From contig NZ_JAGHQW010000032.1 in NCBI RefSeq assembly GCF_017744115.1, positions 1 through 64,000 on the forward strand: a stretch of 64,000 bases of DNA, in the 5' to 3' direction. The stretch is from Salinisphaera sp. G21_0 (GTDB taxonomy: Bacteria; Pseudomonadota; Gammaproteobacteria; Pseudomonadales; Endozoicomonadaceae). Below the pieces are notes generated by a model. The model was not told the DNA's origin. It searched no databases and worked only from the letters and a program-made list of their open reading frames with translations. Made by a program: the position numbers and the translations under genes. Shown here piece after piece: positions 50,001 through 58,001 of this stretch. Every line of letters starts with the position of its first letter. The first letter of the stretch is position 1.

Positions 50001-50945
50001 ACTCTCAGGCAATGGTCAGGCAGACCGGTTTTCCCGCAAAAGCCGGTTATGCGGTTAAATGCGCTAACGCTGAAAACACTGGAGATTATTCAGGAAATCA
50101 ATGTTTCCTGTACGCATCCCCCCATTCTGATTACTGGTTCTTACGCCCGTTTTTTACAGAACATCTGCCAGGTATTTAATGACATTGACATTATCTGTAC
50201 GACAGAAAAAACGGCCAGACTGCTTTTTGATAAGCTGCAGACGCTGAACACCGACAGGGGCTCTGAAATTCTCAAAAGTATCATCATCTCGCCAATCCGG
50301 GGATGTCAGGAGATTAAACTGCCAAGCGCCTACAATATTCATCTTAAAGACGGGGATTTTGGGATAAAAGTAATGGGACTTCAGGTCAGTATTGATGACA
50401 GGGTAGTCTATGGAAATGCCGCACAATTAGCCGTTCACGTCCCCGGCGTTGAGAGGCCGGTATGGTGTTTGTCGTTTGCTGAGGAAACCAGGTTACTGAA
50501 CGATACGCTGGAATACCTCGCTGAGAACCTGGACCCGCTGACTGAGCAATTGCAAAACGGGCCGGTATTTGACGTACCTCGAACCCTTCTGTTTAACAAC
50601 CCCCAAAATACCGGGGAACGTATTTATGGCTTGCTGTTTCGCTGCCTGCTTACCCTGAATAAAGCCAGCAAGTTTATCGCTCTGTATTCTGAAGACAATC
50701 CCGGCAAACCTGACCGATGGAGTCATCAGCTGCAAAAAGAGCAACAACGCCTTTATGCACTGACTGAAAACCTGCAAATGAAATTGGGCCGACATATTTG
50801 TTTTCATGATTTTGAACACTGGGTTAACGACTGGCTGGCAACCACTCATTATGTGAGTGATCACCAGATCAAGAAGAAGGAGTTTGTTAAAACACTGTTT
50901 GCCATGATGCGCCCTGAAGAAGATCGGGTGAACTCAACTCAGTGA
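47085..50945 (+). CDS. Cys-Cys repeat protein with C-terminal nucleotidyltransferase-like domain (paralogue 2)
   Basis: The 1286-residue product has the same design as its upstream neighbour: N-terminal region (1-155), 15 Cys-Cys repeats (about 155-710), looser helical repeats, and the nucleotidyltransferase-like domain with G1018-S1019, D1033, D1035 and D1104. The catalytic residues are kept in both copies, while the repeat number, order and linker types differ. The start is uncertain: GTG 47085 opens the frame, but the bases from AACCTGATC to ATTTATAG are a copy of the untranslated leader of paralogue 1, so a TTG at about 47138 (aligned with GTG 43055) may be used. The gene is followed by a palindromic repeat at 50952. 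Confidence 0.85.
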   Translation: MNLIIILRSNGGIYSQSLQGSILKATSSTCSYPKPAGRAGQQARSSGIRDRAGSSFTGKKVINHPSHRDRATTLDKGKCTEDAFWQKKTFQGRQITSAAVLCTYGNETTSLRSGFFLQKLCLQNILHGTRKVTADQVIQEFNRLPDRNNKYKLAIARFKAECCLRGLVLKGQRVAPDAVVRDFEAIKVTLELARFKAECCLRSLPLKGRKVIPDGVITEYPDTPEGKLGIARFKAECCLRRLPLKGQQITPDEVVKEYPDTPEGKLGIVRFKAACCLRGLLLNGRPINADFLVRDYQAIKATLELARFRAECCLKGVPLNGQPVIPDAVVKGYQAVGATLELAHFKVECCLRSMPLNGRQVTPEEVVRDLQSTKTTLELARFKEQCCLRGMLLHGRQVTPDSVFREFPDTPEGRLGIARFKQECCLKGLVLHGQPVTPEAVLNSFPDSSEGKLGIARFKQECCFRGMRLHGQPVTPEEVVKIFPGNPEGILAIVRFKVKCCLRGLSLYGQQITPDAVLMNFPDSPEGKLGIARFKEQCCLKGLLSNGKQFTPDAVVRDFRAAKAPLELAHFKEQCCLRGLALNGRMVTPDEVLRDFPDSPEGRLGAVRFKQQCCLRSLLLNGQQVTPDEVVKGFPNSPEGKVAIARFKAECCLMGLMLNGRQVTPDELVNDFQAARAPLALARFKAECCLRGLLLNGQQVTPEEVIKDYERCGGLLEVAIFYSQLALNARKLNGNYLDNKDVLAAFNQVPGDHSSRQTRYLMQRLQQTQQCDDINEAQGTLQEALQILNNVPVKDEQHRLQCLLKFMAMQQELTIDHQGVSAEQVLQSINALRSSFQNSRLHFFFLAHCYITRQPIDGQEIHQYQVLECLQSFPEGSKLRHALGRWFEECSSEAWVMDGLLLRENAVDSWWNSDSFNGYEPSASQHKASVVVSCEYPVSKQQGTYKPRSGSLPRDATENTFTTGAMTASVAQTLRQWSGRPVFPQKPVMRLNALTLKTLEIIQEINVSCTHPPILITGSYARFLQNICQVFNDIDIICTTEKTARLLFDKLQTLNTDRGSEILKSIIISPIRGCQEIKLPSAYNIHLKDGDFGIKVMGLQVSIDDRVVYGNAAQLAVHVPGVERPVWCLSFAEETRLLNDTLEYLAENLDPLTEQLQNGPVFDVPRTLLFNNPQNTGERIYGLLFRCLLTLNKASKFIALYSEDNPGKPDRWSHQLQKEQQRLYALTENLQMKLGRHICFHDFEHWVNDWLATTHYVSDHQIKKKEFVKTLFAMMRPEEDRVNSTQ

Positions 50946-50951
50946 ATTCTT

Positions 50952-50991
50952 AAGTAGTTGGCCAAATATGATTTCATTTGGTTAACTGCTT
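50952..50991. repeat. Palindromic repeat, AAGTAGTTAACCAAAT family
   Basis: AAGTAGTTGGCCAAAT (50952-50967) pairs with ATTTGGTTAACTGCTT (50976-50991) around an eight-base centre. It begins seven bases after the stop of the second repeat protein and may serve as its transcription end. Confidence 0.65.
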
Positions 50992-51139
50992 ATCACTGCG
51001 CTCGCAACAAAACCTCAACAGGCTCTAACAGAAACTCGCACAACCACAATTATTAGAGGATAATGGCCGCTTGGAAGCGCATCCATATTGGAACGCCATA
51101 TTCAGGATAAATGTCTGAGCGGTGACGAACGGGGAAATT

Positions 51140-52171
51140 ATGGCGCTGGAAAAGATTAAATCGGCTTTTCAGTCGGGTATGCAGAAAATGTCGGGTCTTA
51201 TCTATGGTAAAGCCCTGGCCGTTGGCACTGGCGTATTGATTCTACTTCTATCACTTGTTGGCTGGTACTGGAGTCAGGAGCCAGACCTGTTCTCAGTAAA
51301 GGCCAATGCCGAAAAGCTGGCCACTGACAATGCTCAGAATGTCGTCGCTGGTTACACCACAACAGCAACACTCTATACCCTGGCGAGTACGCTGCTGAAT
51401 AAGCCGGGTGGTTTCCTGCGCAATGACATCATGCCACCGGGCGTACTGATGGATAATATGCCCAATTGGGAAGTGGGTGTTCTGATTCAGGTGCGTGATA
51501 TGGCCCGGGCTCTGCGCAAGGACTTCAGTCGTTCCCAGTCGCAGTCAAGGGAAGACCAGGACCTTGCGGTGGCCGAGCCGCAGTTTAATTTTGATGCCAG
51601 AAGCTGGATTCTGCCTTCCAGTGAGCGGGAATACCAGAGGGGCATTGATAAGCTGAACAGCTACATGGCCCGTTTGTCCGATCCCAATGACTCGGCGCAA
51701 TTTTATGCCCGGGCCGATAATCTGACGCGCTGGCTGGGGGATGTAGAGACGCGCCTCGGCAGCCTTTCCCAACGTCTGAGTGCCAGTGTTGGTAAACCGC
51801 GTTTGAATACCGACCTTTCCGGCGTGGCGGCTCAATCCACGGACAATGCTGTATTGATTGATGTAAAAACACCCTGGTCACAGATTGATGATGTTTTCTA
51901 TGAGGCCCGAGGCACTTCCTGGGCTCTGATACATCTTCTCAGGGCGGTGGAAGTGGACTTTGCTGACGTTCTGGACAAGAAAAATGCCACGGTCAGTGTC
52001 CGACAGATTATCCGCGAGCTGGAGGCCACCCAGGATGCGGTTTGGAGCCCGATGATACTGAATGGTTCCGGTTTTGGCTTGCTGGCTAACCACTCCCTGG
52101 TTATGGCTAATTATGTCTCCCGTGCGAATGCGGCGATTATTGATCTGCGGCGTTTACTGGAACAAGGTTAA
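51140..52171 (+). CDS. DUF2333 family inner-membrane protein
   Basis: The 343-residue protein starts at ATG 51140, after GGGGAA. It has one membrane helix (about 25-44, GTGVLILLLSLVGWYW) and a large periplasmic domain with WEVGVLIQVRDMARALRKDFSRSQSQS and, near the end, SPMILNGSGFGLLANHSLVMANYVSRAN, which are hallmarks of DUF2333. The family is widespread in gammaproteobacteria; its function is not established. An in-frame GTG at 51122 is a less likely start. Confidence 0.88.
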   Translation: MALEKIKSAFQSGMQKMSGLIYGKALAVGTGVLILLLSLVGWYWSQEPDLFSVKANAEKLATDNAQNVVAGYTTTATLYTLASTLLNKPGGFLRNDIMPPGVLMDNMPNWEVGVLIQVRDMARALRKDFSRSQSQSREDQDLAVAEPQFNFDARSWILPSSEREYQRGIDKLNSYMARLSDPNDSAQFYARADNLTRWLGDVETRLGSLSQRLSASVGKPRLNTDLSGVAAQSTDNAVLIDVKTPWSQIDDVFYEARGTSWALIHLLRAVEVDFADVLDKKNATVSVRQIIRELEATQDAVWSPMILNGSGFGLLANHSLVMANYVSRANAAIIDLRRLLEQG

Positions 52172-52175
52172 TGAT

Positions 52176-52194
52176 GGGGGAATTAAATCCCCCC
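52176..52194. terminator. Bidirectional terminator hairpin
   Basis: GGGGGA-ATTAAA-TCCCCC (52176-52193) is a compact perfect stem five bases after the DUF2333 stop and is followed by the T-rich CTGCTTTTGTTTC. It also lies just after the stop of the convergent gene at 52205. Confidence 0.75.
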
Positions 52195-52204
52195 TGCTTT
52201 TGTT

Positions 52205-52903
52205 TCAATTCTGAATCCATCGTTTAGTGGTATCAAACAGCTTTACGGTCATATCAGTGACAGGCTTATAGGGTTTGGTCGCCTGGTAAGTTGCCTGGCA
52301 AATGTTTTCATAAACATGAATGGAGAGCTGTTTTCCCGGAATAGTCACCGTTTCCACAATAAAAAGCGCGACACTGGCTATCGCCGGAAATATTGAACCC
52401 TTAAACGTTTCTGGCAATGTCTCATAGGGCAGAGCCAGCCATTTAAAGACTTTTTGTGCATGACTGACGGTGTATTCTTTAAATGATTTTTCTGCCGGGC
52501 AGGGTCTGATACTTGCTTTTATTGCTGCTGCTACCCCCGTCATCGCCCCGGTTAGCGCTCCAATTCCGGTAATGGTCATTACTGTGACGTAATAACCGGC
52601 AAAAATGCCCGCATGTAATAAAGTAGTGCAGACTTTCAGTGGGGTGCACAGAGCCCCGGGCACTTTTGACAGCAAGCATTTACCATGACGTTTTACCCTG
52701 GAAATAAATGTTTCTGTTTCTTCGATAACCTCACACGTTCTAACGGCTAGCCCATCACTTTTTCCTGAAGGTGCGTTACTTTGAGAGCAAGCTTCAGTGG
52801 TGGTATTCGGGTACTCTTCAGATGGTTCATCGTTGTGATAGACATGCTCAGGAGGGAGGCTGTGAGCAAAGAGAGTGCTGCTTACTGCAATAGATGGGTT
52901 CAT
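52205..52903 (-). CDS. Hypothetical membrane protein
   Basis: Not recognised. The 232 residues have a polar, Ser/Glu/Thr-rich N-terminal 65, then hydrophobic stretches at about 90-128 (GIFAGYYVTVMTITGIGALT, then GAMTGVAAAIKA) and 168-185, and a helical end. The Gly/Ala-rich first stretch could form a helical hairpin in a membrane. No signal peptide is seen. It ends at the terminator shared with DUF2333. The layout (long polar N-terminus, late hydrophobic region) is seen in some effectors of intracellular bacteria, but this is only suggestive. Confidence 0.55.
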   Translation of the reverse strand: MNPSIAVSSTLFAHSLPPEHVYHNDEPSEEYPNTTTEACSQSNAPSGKSDGLAVRTCEVIEETETFISRVKRHGKCLLSKVPGALCTPLKVCTTLLHAGIFAGYYVTVMTITGIGALTGAMTGVAAAIKASIRPCPAEKSFKEYTVSHAQKVFKWLALPYETLPETFKGSIFPAIASVALFIVETVTIPGKQLSIHVYENICQATYQATKPYKPVTDMTVKLFDTTKRWIQN

Positions 52904-53075
52904 CGGGCATACCAGGTGGTTAATTCGACTATGTTTTGAGTGTTCTGCCGGTTTTGCTCAATGACCAGCTTATTTTTTAACTTATTGATTTTAAAAACGA
53001 TATTTAGTTGCTGGCTTAGTGTTCTGTTAGGATTTATATTCTTAGATGCAATATTAGCAATATGGTTCAAAATTT

Positions 53076-53681
53076 ATGTCTGTTATTTCCTCAAGGCTTG
53101 GGCAGCAACTGGATTTTATTAAGGAGCTGGATAAACTCAAGGCGGTTTATCGAAAAACCATGGTAAAGCCTGATAACAGCCGACAGGAGAACAGTGCCGA
53201 ACATAGCTGGCATATTGCAGTGCAGGCGATGACCCTGCAAGAGTACGCTGAAGAGCCGGTTGATATTAGCCGGGTGATTAAGATGCTGCTGCTCCACGAT
53301 ATTGTGGAAATTGATGCCGGAGATACCTTTGCGTTTGCCGGGACTACCGAGCTGGCTGGTCAGGCAACTAAAGAAATGGCGGCGGCAGAGCGCCTGTTCG
53401 GGCTGCTGCCACAGGAGCAGGCCGATGAGTTCAGGGCGCTCTGGCTTGAATTTGAGCAGGTTCACAGCCCGGATGCCCGCTTCGCCAAAGCCATGGACTG
53501 CCTGTTACCCGTGATCCAGAATATGGACAGTGAGGGTGGTACCTGGGCAAAGTATCAGGTTACCCGCAGTCAGGTGTTGAGACGGAACCAGTATCTGGAG
53601 CACCTGGCTCCCAAACTGTGGCGTTACGTTCTTGAACAGATTGATCACTCTGTCCGTAATGGCTGGCTTCAGGATTGTTGA
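53076..53681 (+). CDS. HD-domain phosphohydrolase (HDDC2/YfbR-like)
   Basis: Members of this group are metal-dependent phosphohydrolases, often 5'-deoxynucleotidases. The 201 residues contain H43 (ENSAEHSWHIA), the H74-D75 pair (LLHDIVEIDAGD) and a later Asp (AKAMDCLLPVIQN), the full HD metal set. Length is typical. It starts at ATG 53076 with no strong ribosome site. Confidence 0.85.
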   Translation: MSVISSRLGQQLDFIKELDKLKAVYRKTMVKPDNSRQENSAEHSWHIAVQAMTLQEYAEEPVDISRVIKMLLLHDIVEIDAGDTFAFAGTTELAGQATKEMAAAERLFGLLPQEQADEFRALWLEFEQVHSPDARFAKAMDCLLPVIQNMDSEGGTWAKYQVTRSQVLRRNQYLEHLAPKLWRYVLEQIDHSVRNGWLQDC

Positions 53682-53760
53682 TCTAGCAAGGTATTTACCG
53701 ACTGACGCAGTGCAACAAAAGTGACATACTGCCGCGCTTTCCTGCTTTAGCAAGTTAACT

Positions 53761-54384
53761 ATGCAATCGTCTTTCACCAGCAACTACCTTCCCAAAAACC
53801 GGTTCAAGACAGGCCTGGGACACTTTGTCCTGTGGTTACTTGGCGGATGGAAAATTGAGGGAAACCTGCCGGAACACCTCAATAAATACGTGATCATCGT
53901 CGCTCATCACACATCAAACTGGGATTTTGTTATCGGCGTTGCGGTTAAGCTGGTAACCCGTATACGTGTCCGGTTTTTTGCCAAGCACTCGCTGTTTTTC
54001 TGGCCACTGAGTGTGTTGATGCGTCGGCTTGGCGGTATTCCCATTGAGCGTGATAAATCCATCAACCGGGTTGATCAGGCCATCATAGAGATCAACAGCA
54101 GTGACCACTTCGTGCTGGCTATCGCACCTGAGGGCACCCGGTCAAAAGTGCAAAAGTGGAAAACCGGCTTTTATCATATAGCGAATGGTGCCAACGTTCC
54201 GGTTGTACCCATTGCCTTCGACTTTCAGCAGCGAAAGGTCATTATGGGCGCACCTATGTCTATGTCTGGAGATATTCCCTCTGACTTTGCCAGAATGCAT
54301 GAGTTCTTTCTCTCTCATCCGGGCAAGCATCCTGAGCTTGGCTGTGATGGACCCTTTGAAACGCCCGATATATACAACAAATAA
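53761..54384 (+). CDS. Lysophospholipid acyltransferase (PlsC-like)
   Basis: The 207-residue protein has the acyltransferase motifs HTSNWD (H50-D55, the HX4D catalytic box), a GGIPIERDKS block, APEGTRSK and VPIAFDF. It should transfer an acyl chain to a lysophospholipid or glycerol phosphate at the inner membrane. It is shorter than PlsC and resembles the small-acyltransferase group. It lies 80 bases after the HD gene on the same strand and is followed by a hairpin at 54393. Confidence 0.88.
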   Translation: MQSSFTSNYLPKNRFKTGLGHFVLWLLGGWKIEGNLPEHLNKYVIIVAHHTSNWDFVIGVAVKLVTRIRVRFFAKHSLFFWPLSVLMRRLGGIPIERDKSINRVDQAIIEINSSDHFVLAIAPEGTRSKVQKWKTGFYHIANGANVPVVPIAFDFQQRKVIMGAPMSMSGDIPSDFARMHEFFLSHPGKHPELGCDGPFETPDIYNK

Positions 54385-54392
54385 TGACCGGG

Positions 54393-54425
54393 CTGTCTGT
54401 CCAACAGACAGTGTCTTACTTTTCT
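54393..54425 (+). terminator. Hairpin with T-rich tail after the acyltransferase gene
   Basis: CTGTCTGT (54393-54400) pairs with ACAGACAG (54404-54411) across a three-base loop, followed by TGTCTTACTTTTCTTT. The loop is tight and the T-run interrupted, but the position fits a Rho-independent terminator. Confidence 0.5.
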
Positions 54426-54494
54426 TTCCAAGGTGAGTCCGATAGAGTGAAACAGCAATAAAAAGACAATAAAGAAAGACAATAAAGGACTCCC

Positions 54495-54815
54495 ATGCCT
54501 CTGATTCAGTTTGTTACTCATGACGGCAACCAGTATGAAGCCGACATCGACTCAGGTAGTACTTTGATGCAGGGTGCCGTTGATAACATGATCGATGGCA
54601 TCCTCGCAGAGTGTGGTGGTGCCTGCTCCTGTGCCACCTGCCACTGTTATATTGATGAAGGCTGGGCTGAAATTGTCGGACCTGCTGAAGGCATGGAGCA
54701 GGAAATGCTGGATGTTGTCCGTGAGCCGAGAGAAACCAGCAGGCTGAGCTGCCAGATTGTCGTCACTGATGAGATGGACGGCATGGTGGTTCATTTGCCT
54801 GAATCTCAATATTAA
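54495..54815 (+). CDS. 2Fe-2S ferredoxin (adrenodoxin-type)
   Basis: The 106-residue electron carrier has ligands C40, C46, C49 (CGGACSCATCHC) and C86 (RLSCQI), the spacing of vertebrate-type 2Fe-2S ferredoxins. C44 and C51 are extra. The TLMQGAVDN and PRETSRLSC blocks are family-typical. It is not in an isc cluster here, so it may serve a P450, Rieske or hydroxylase partner elsewhere. Confidence 0.92.
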   Translation: MPLIQFVTHDGNQYEADIDSGSTLMQGAVDNMIDGILAECGGACSCATCHCYIDEGWAEIVGPAEGMEQEMLDVVREPRETSRLSCQIVVTDEMDGMVVHLPESQY

Positions 54816-55018
54816 ATGCCTGTACCCTTAGGGCCTGTTGACATAAGGATGCTGACTCAGCGCAAAACCAGGTCTGGTCGAAAAAGTATTCTTGCCAGCC
54901 CTCCTTCAGGAAAGACGACAGTAAATTATTACTATTTTGTCGTATTGGATTTTATCAACTATGTTATTGCAGCAGAGCGTTGTTCCAGAAAGGTTTTAAT
55001 TCCCCGGTGTCTTTCCCT

Positions 55019-56980
55019 ATGTTTAAGAATCTGATCATCAGTTTTGTCCTGATCACCGTTGTGATTATACAAGAACCTCTGGTGGCCGACGATGTTGGCA
55101 CCCATGCAGGCAACACTGCGCAGGAAAATCCCTATCTCAATTTTTTAAACATCTGGGGCGGGAATTCACTGAAAATTCTCTTTAATTTAAGCACCATGAA
55201 GATTGAGGCCACTGCAGAGTCCGGTAACTTTAGCAACGTTAACGATAATTTCTCCTTCAAGGTCATAGACCAGCATACCGGTAACGCCTTTTTACAGGCA
55301 AATGCAGACAGTCTTTACGTAAACCGATTTGTGCGAAAAATTAATGGCTCGGGCTTCAGCTATGGCGATGTAGTGGCCCTGAACATTGACCCCGGGTCTG
55401 GCTTGAAAAATCCAACTCTGTACGGCAATAGCAGTAGCGGGCCAGTAGACTGCATTGGTAAGTACCAGTACTTTGCCATCACCCCTGATGGTCTGACGCC
55501 TTATACTCCGGGTTTCCGGGTGCAGCCCATACAGATTCTTGGTGCCGGCACGGTAAACGACGCTGTAATATCAGGTACTGCGCCGGCAAACAGTAAAATT
55601 TCCGCCGTTGTCAACGGCAGGATGTTTTCTGGTAGCGTGGACAGTAGCGGGAATTTTTCCTTTCCGATTACCGACCATGACGGGTTTACCGCAGCAACGC
55701 CTATTGTCATTAACTGGGGGGCATTTTCAGAGACGATAAGCCCAACACTGTTGCCGAAAAATAACCTGCCCCAGGAAACGGTGACCGGGTATAACTACAT
55801 GCTCAATGCCGGACTGGATTATCTGACGGCTCCTTTTCCTCATGAGATTGTATACTCCACCAAACTGTTGACCCCTGATGCAGTAAAAGCTTGGGATCTC
55901 GTCTACCGGCTATTGCTGGCTTACGACAACACAGGCAACAGATATCCGAGAGATGCTCAGGGCAATGTTGAACTCTATGTTGACTATGCTTCCCGCGGAA
56001 TCACCATCACTGGCGAGGAAGCGGAAATGATTCAGAAATACCTGGTTCGTAACTGTCCCAGGCTGTTCCATTTGAAAGATTGGCCTGCATCGCCCAAATA
56101 CAGTGGTTCAACCGTTGTCGGCCAGACGTTTTATATTGGCAATTCGGCACAGGATGGTAATGATTATGCTCAGCAGTTGCTGCAAACGGAACCGTCCGTG
56201 TCATACCTGCTGAGCCTGATTCAGCCGGATATGAGTATTTACCAGATCATTCAGGTGATTCAGGTCAACTACGAGCGCATGGTAACCTATAGGGCTGACG
56301 CTGATGGCAGCGACATCCGAGGGGCGTTTTTAACTCGTACCGCCATTTGTGGTGGTTATGCCAAAGGCTATGAGTATCTGATGCAACGCCTTGGCATCGA
56401 AACAATCTGGGTTGAAGGTCATGCCGGTGGTGGGCTGCATGCCTGGAATTTTGTCAATGTGTTCAGTCACTGGTATTTGAGCGATACCACCTGGGGGGGA
56501 AAAAACTGGTTTCTTAATGGTGCCGACAGCATCTTTACCGAGGGGCACGTGGTTGAGCAGGTGTATCGTCAAATGCCTGTGCTGGCCAACGACAGTGTAC
56601 CTTGGGGGATTGGCGAGCCCGGACAGACCGTCGCCAATTTAACCGGCGTGGTTAATTACACTGATAATGACAATGGTTCGGTAACCATAACCTATGAGGA
56701 TGTGGCAAACATCAACACTTCTGTGCAGATTAATCTCAGTTCCAACGGCTACGACCCGGTATCCATGATAAACAGTGGTGGGCTATGGAGTATTACCGTC
56801 CCCTGGAGTTCTGGTGAGCATGACCCCGCAGCTGCCGATGTGTCTGCAACCACGTTGGATTTTTACTTCACGGTCAATAACCAGTTCTTTACCTCAGGGA
56901 ATGTGAAACGTAACAATCTGCAAAGTGACGTTTTGCCAGATGGCATGAACAATGTGGTTTTGACAATGCCCGATAGTTAG
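55019..56980 (+). CDS. Secreted transglutaminase-like protein
   Basis: ATG 55019 gives a 653-residue protein with a signal peptide (hydrophobic residues 4-20, cleavage near 25). Residues about 40-160 are beta-rich; 165-245 resemble a bacterial Ig-like domain (GAGTVNDAVISGTAPANSKI). The transglutaminase/protease-like core has C444 in AICGGYAKGYEYLMQRLGIE, H474 in GGLHAWNFVNV and D489 in YLSDTTWGG, the complete triad. A beta-sandwich tail (about 545-653) follows. It could cross-link or cleave proteins outside the cell. A folded periplasmic enzyme with accessory domains is a plausible T2SS cargo. An upstream TTG (54980) is unlikely as start because it would bury the signal peptide. Confidence 0.8.
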   Translation: MFKNLIISFVLITVVIIQEPLVADDVGTHAGNTAQENPYLNFLNIWGGNSLKILFNLSTMKIEATAESGNFSNVNDNFSFKVIDQHTGNAFLQANADSLYVNRFVRKINGSGFSYGDVVALNIDPGSGLKNPTLYGNSSSGPVDCIGKYQYFAITPDGLTPYTPGFRVQPIQILGAGTVNDAVISGTAPANSKISAVVNGRMFSGSVDSSGNFSFPITDHDGFTAATPIVINWGAFSETISPTLLPKNNLPQETVTGYNYMLNAGLDYLTAPFPHEIVYSTKLLTPDAVKAWDLVYRLLLAYDNTGNRYPRDAQGNVELYVDYASRGITITGEEAEMIQKYLVRNCPRLFHLKDWPASPKYSGSTVVGQTFYIGNSAQDGNDYAQQLLQTEPSVSYLLSLIQPDMSIYQIIQVIQVNYERMVTYRADADGSDIRGAFLTRTAICGGYAKGYEYLMQRLGIETIWVEGHAGGGLHAWNFVNVFSHWYLSDTTWGGKNWFLNGADSIFTEGHVVEQVYRQMPVLANDSVPWGIGEPGQTVANLTGVVNYTDNDNGSVTITYEDVANINTSVQINLSSNGYDPVSMINSGGLWSITVPWSSGEHDPAAADVSATTLDFYFTVNNQFFTSGNVKRNNLQSDVLPDGMNNVVLTMPDS

Positions 56981-57297
56981 CCAATCCCGCCTTGTTACCG
57001 CAGGGATACCAGGCAGCAACGGGTTGAGGTCTGTACCAAAAACCATGATCAGACATAAATCCAGAAAGACACCTCAGAGGCTGTATGATCCCTGATCAAA
57101 GTGCAGCAGGGTGGAGCCTGCAATGTTTTGAATGATGTAGTTAGAAAACCCAATTGGTATTATACTCCCCTTTCAAAACCCGATCTTTTATAAGGTTATT
57201 GATAACTATTCGTAATCGGCCCAGGCAGCGGGTTGCGTTCACAGGCAAATCCTCAACAGCCCAAATAATTCAAATACTAAAAATGTCAGGAGACCTT

Positions 57298-57813
57298 ATG
57301 CTCAGCCAGATCATGATCGACAAGTTGAATGAACAGATTAATCTGGAGTTTTACTCCTCAAATCTGTATCTGCAAATGGCCTCCTGGTGCGAAAGCCAGG
57401 GGCTGGAAGGGTGCAATCACTTTCTCCGCCGCCATGCCCGGGAAGAAATGGAGCACATGCAGAAGCTCTTTGACTACGTCAACGAAACGGGTGCCATGGC
57501 CATTATTGGCGGTATTGATGCGCCTCCCCATACGTTCGCGTCTGTCCGGGATGTATTCCTTGCGACCTATGAGCATGAGTGTACTGTTACTCAGAAGATC
57601 AACGCCCTGGCTCATACTGCGTTCACCGAGCAGGACTACTCCACGTTCCATTTCCTGCAGTGGTACGTTGCGGAGCAGCACGAAGAAGAGAAGCTGTTCA
57701 AAACGATTCTCGATAAAATTGATATGATCGGTATGGAAAATAAAGGCCTCTATTACATTGATCAGGAAGTGGGCAAATTGATGAGTGGTATGCCAGAGCC
57801 TGTTGTTTCTTAA
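57298..57813 (+). CDS. ftnA: Ferritin (FtnA-like)
   Basis: Ferritin oxidises and stores iron in a 24-subunit shell. ATG 57298 follows AGGAGA, giving 171 residues. The ferroxidase residues are at the same numbers as in E. coli FtnA: E17, E50 and H53 (AREEMEHM), with later [10 protein letters not shown] and EQHEEEKLF. No Bfr haem Met motif is evident. The leader (57180-57220) has an AT-rich stretch, but no clear Fur box. A hairpin follows the gene. Confidence 0.93.
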   Translation: MLSQIMIDKLNEQINLEFYSSNLYLQMASWCESQGLEGCNHFLRRHAREEMEHMQKLFDYVNETGAMAIIGGIDAPPHTFASVRDVFLATYEHECTVTQKINALAHTAFTEQDYSTFHFLQWYVAEQHEEEKLFKTILDKIDMIGMENKGLYYIDQEVGKLMSGMPEPVVS

Positions 57814-57839
57814 CAACCCGAAGTAGTATAAATAGTGTT

Positions 57840-57881
57840 CCGGGGGCGTTCTGGTCACATGGGAAATTGAGAACGCCCCGG
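57840..57881 (+). terminator. Hairpin after the ferritin gene
   Basis: CCGGGGGCGTTCT (57840-57852) pairs with AGAACGCCCCGG (57870-57881), with one bulged G. There is no T-run after it, so it may slow or protect the transcript instead of terminating it efficiently. Confidence 0.5.
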
Positions 57882-58001
57882 CTATCCGGGCAGTCACTGT
57901 GCAAGCAGTTGCCTGCACAACAGGCCAAAAAATATGGTTTAATAGGCAAGCTGATTCAGCACCTTCCTCTATTTCACAGTTCTTAACCAGAAGCACTCAA
58001 C

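Noticed and set aside
52940-53122. 60-codon hydrophobic plus-strand frame
   Set aside because: No ribosome site and it overlaps the start of the HD-domain gene; its hydrophobicity comes from AT-rich sequence.
54816-55034. Small frame between the ferredoxin and transglutaminase-like genes
   Set aside because: No ribosome site, odd composition, and it overlaps the next gene's signal peptide in another frame. GGGCCTGTTGACATAAGG at its start looks like an IS end, but no second end was found.
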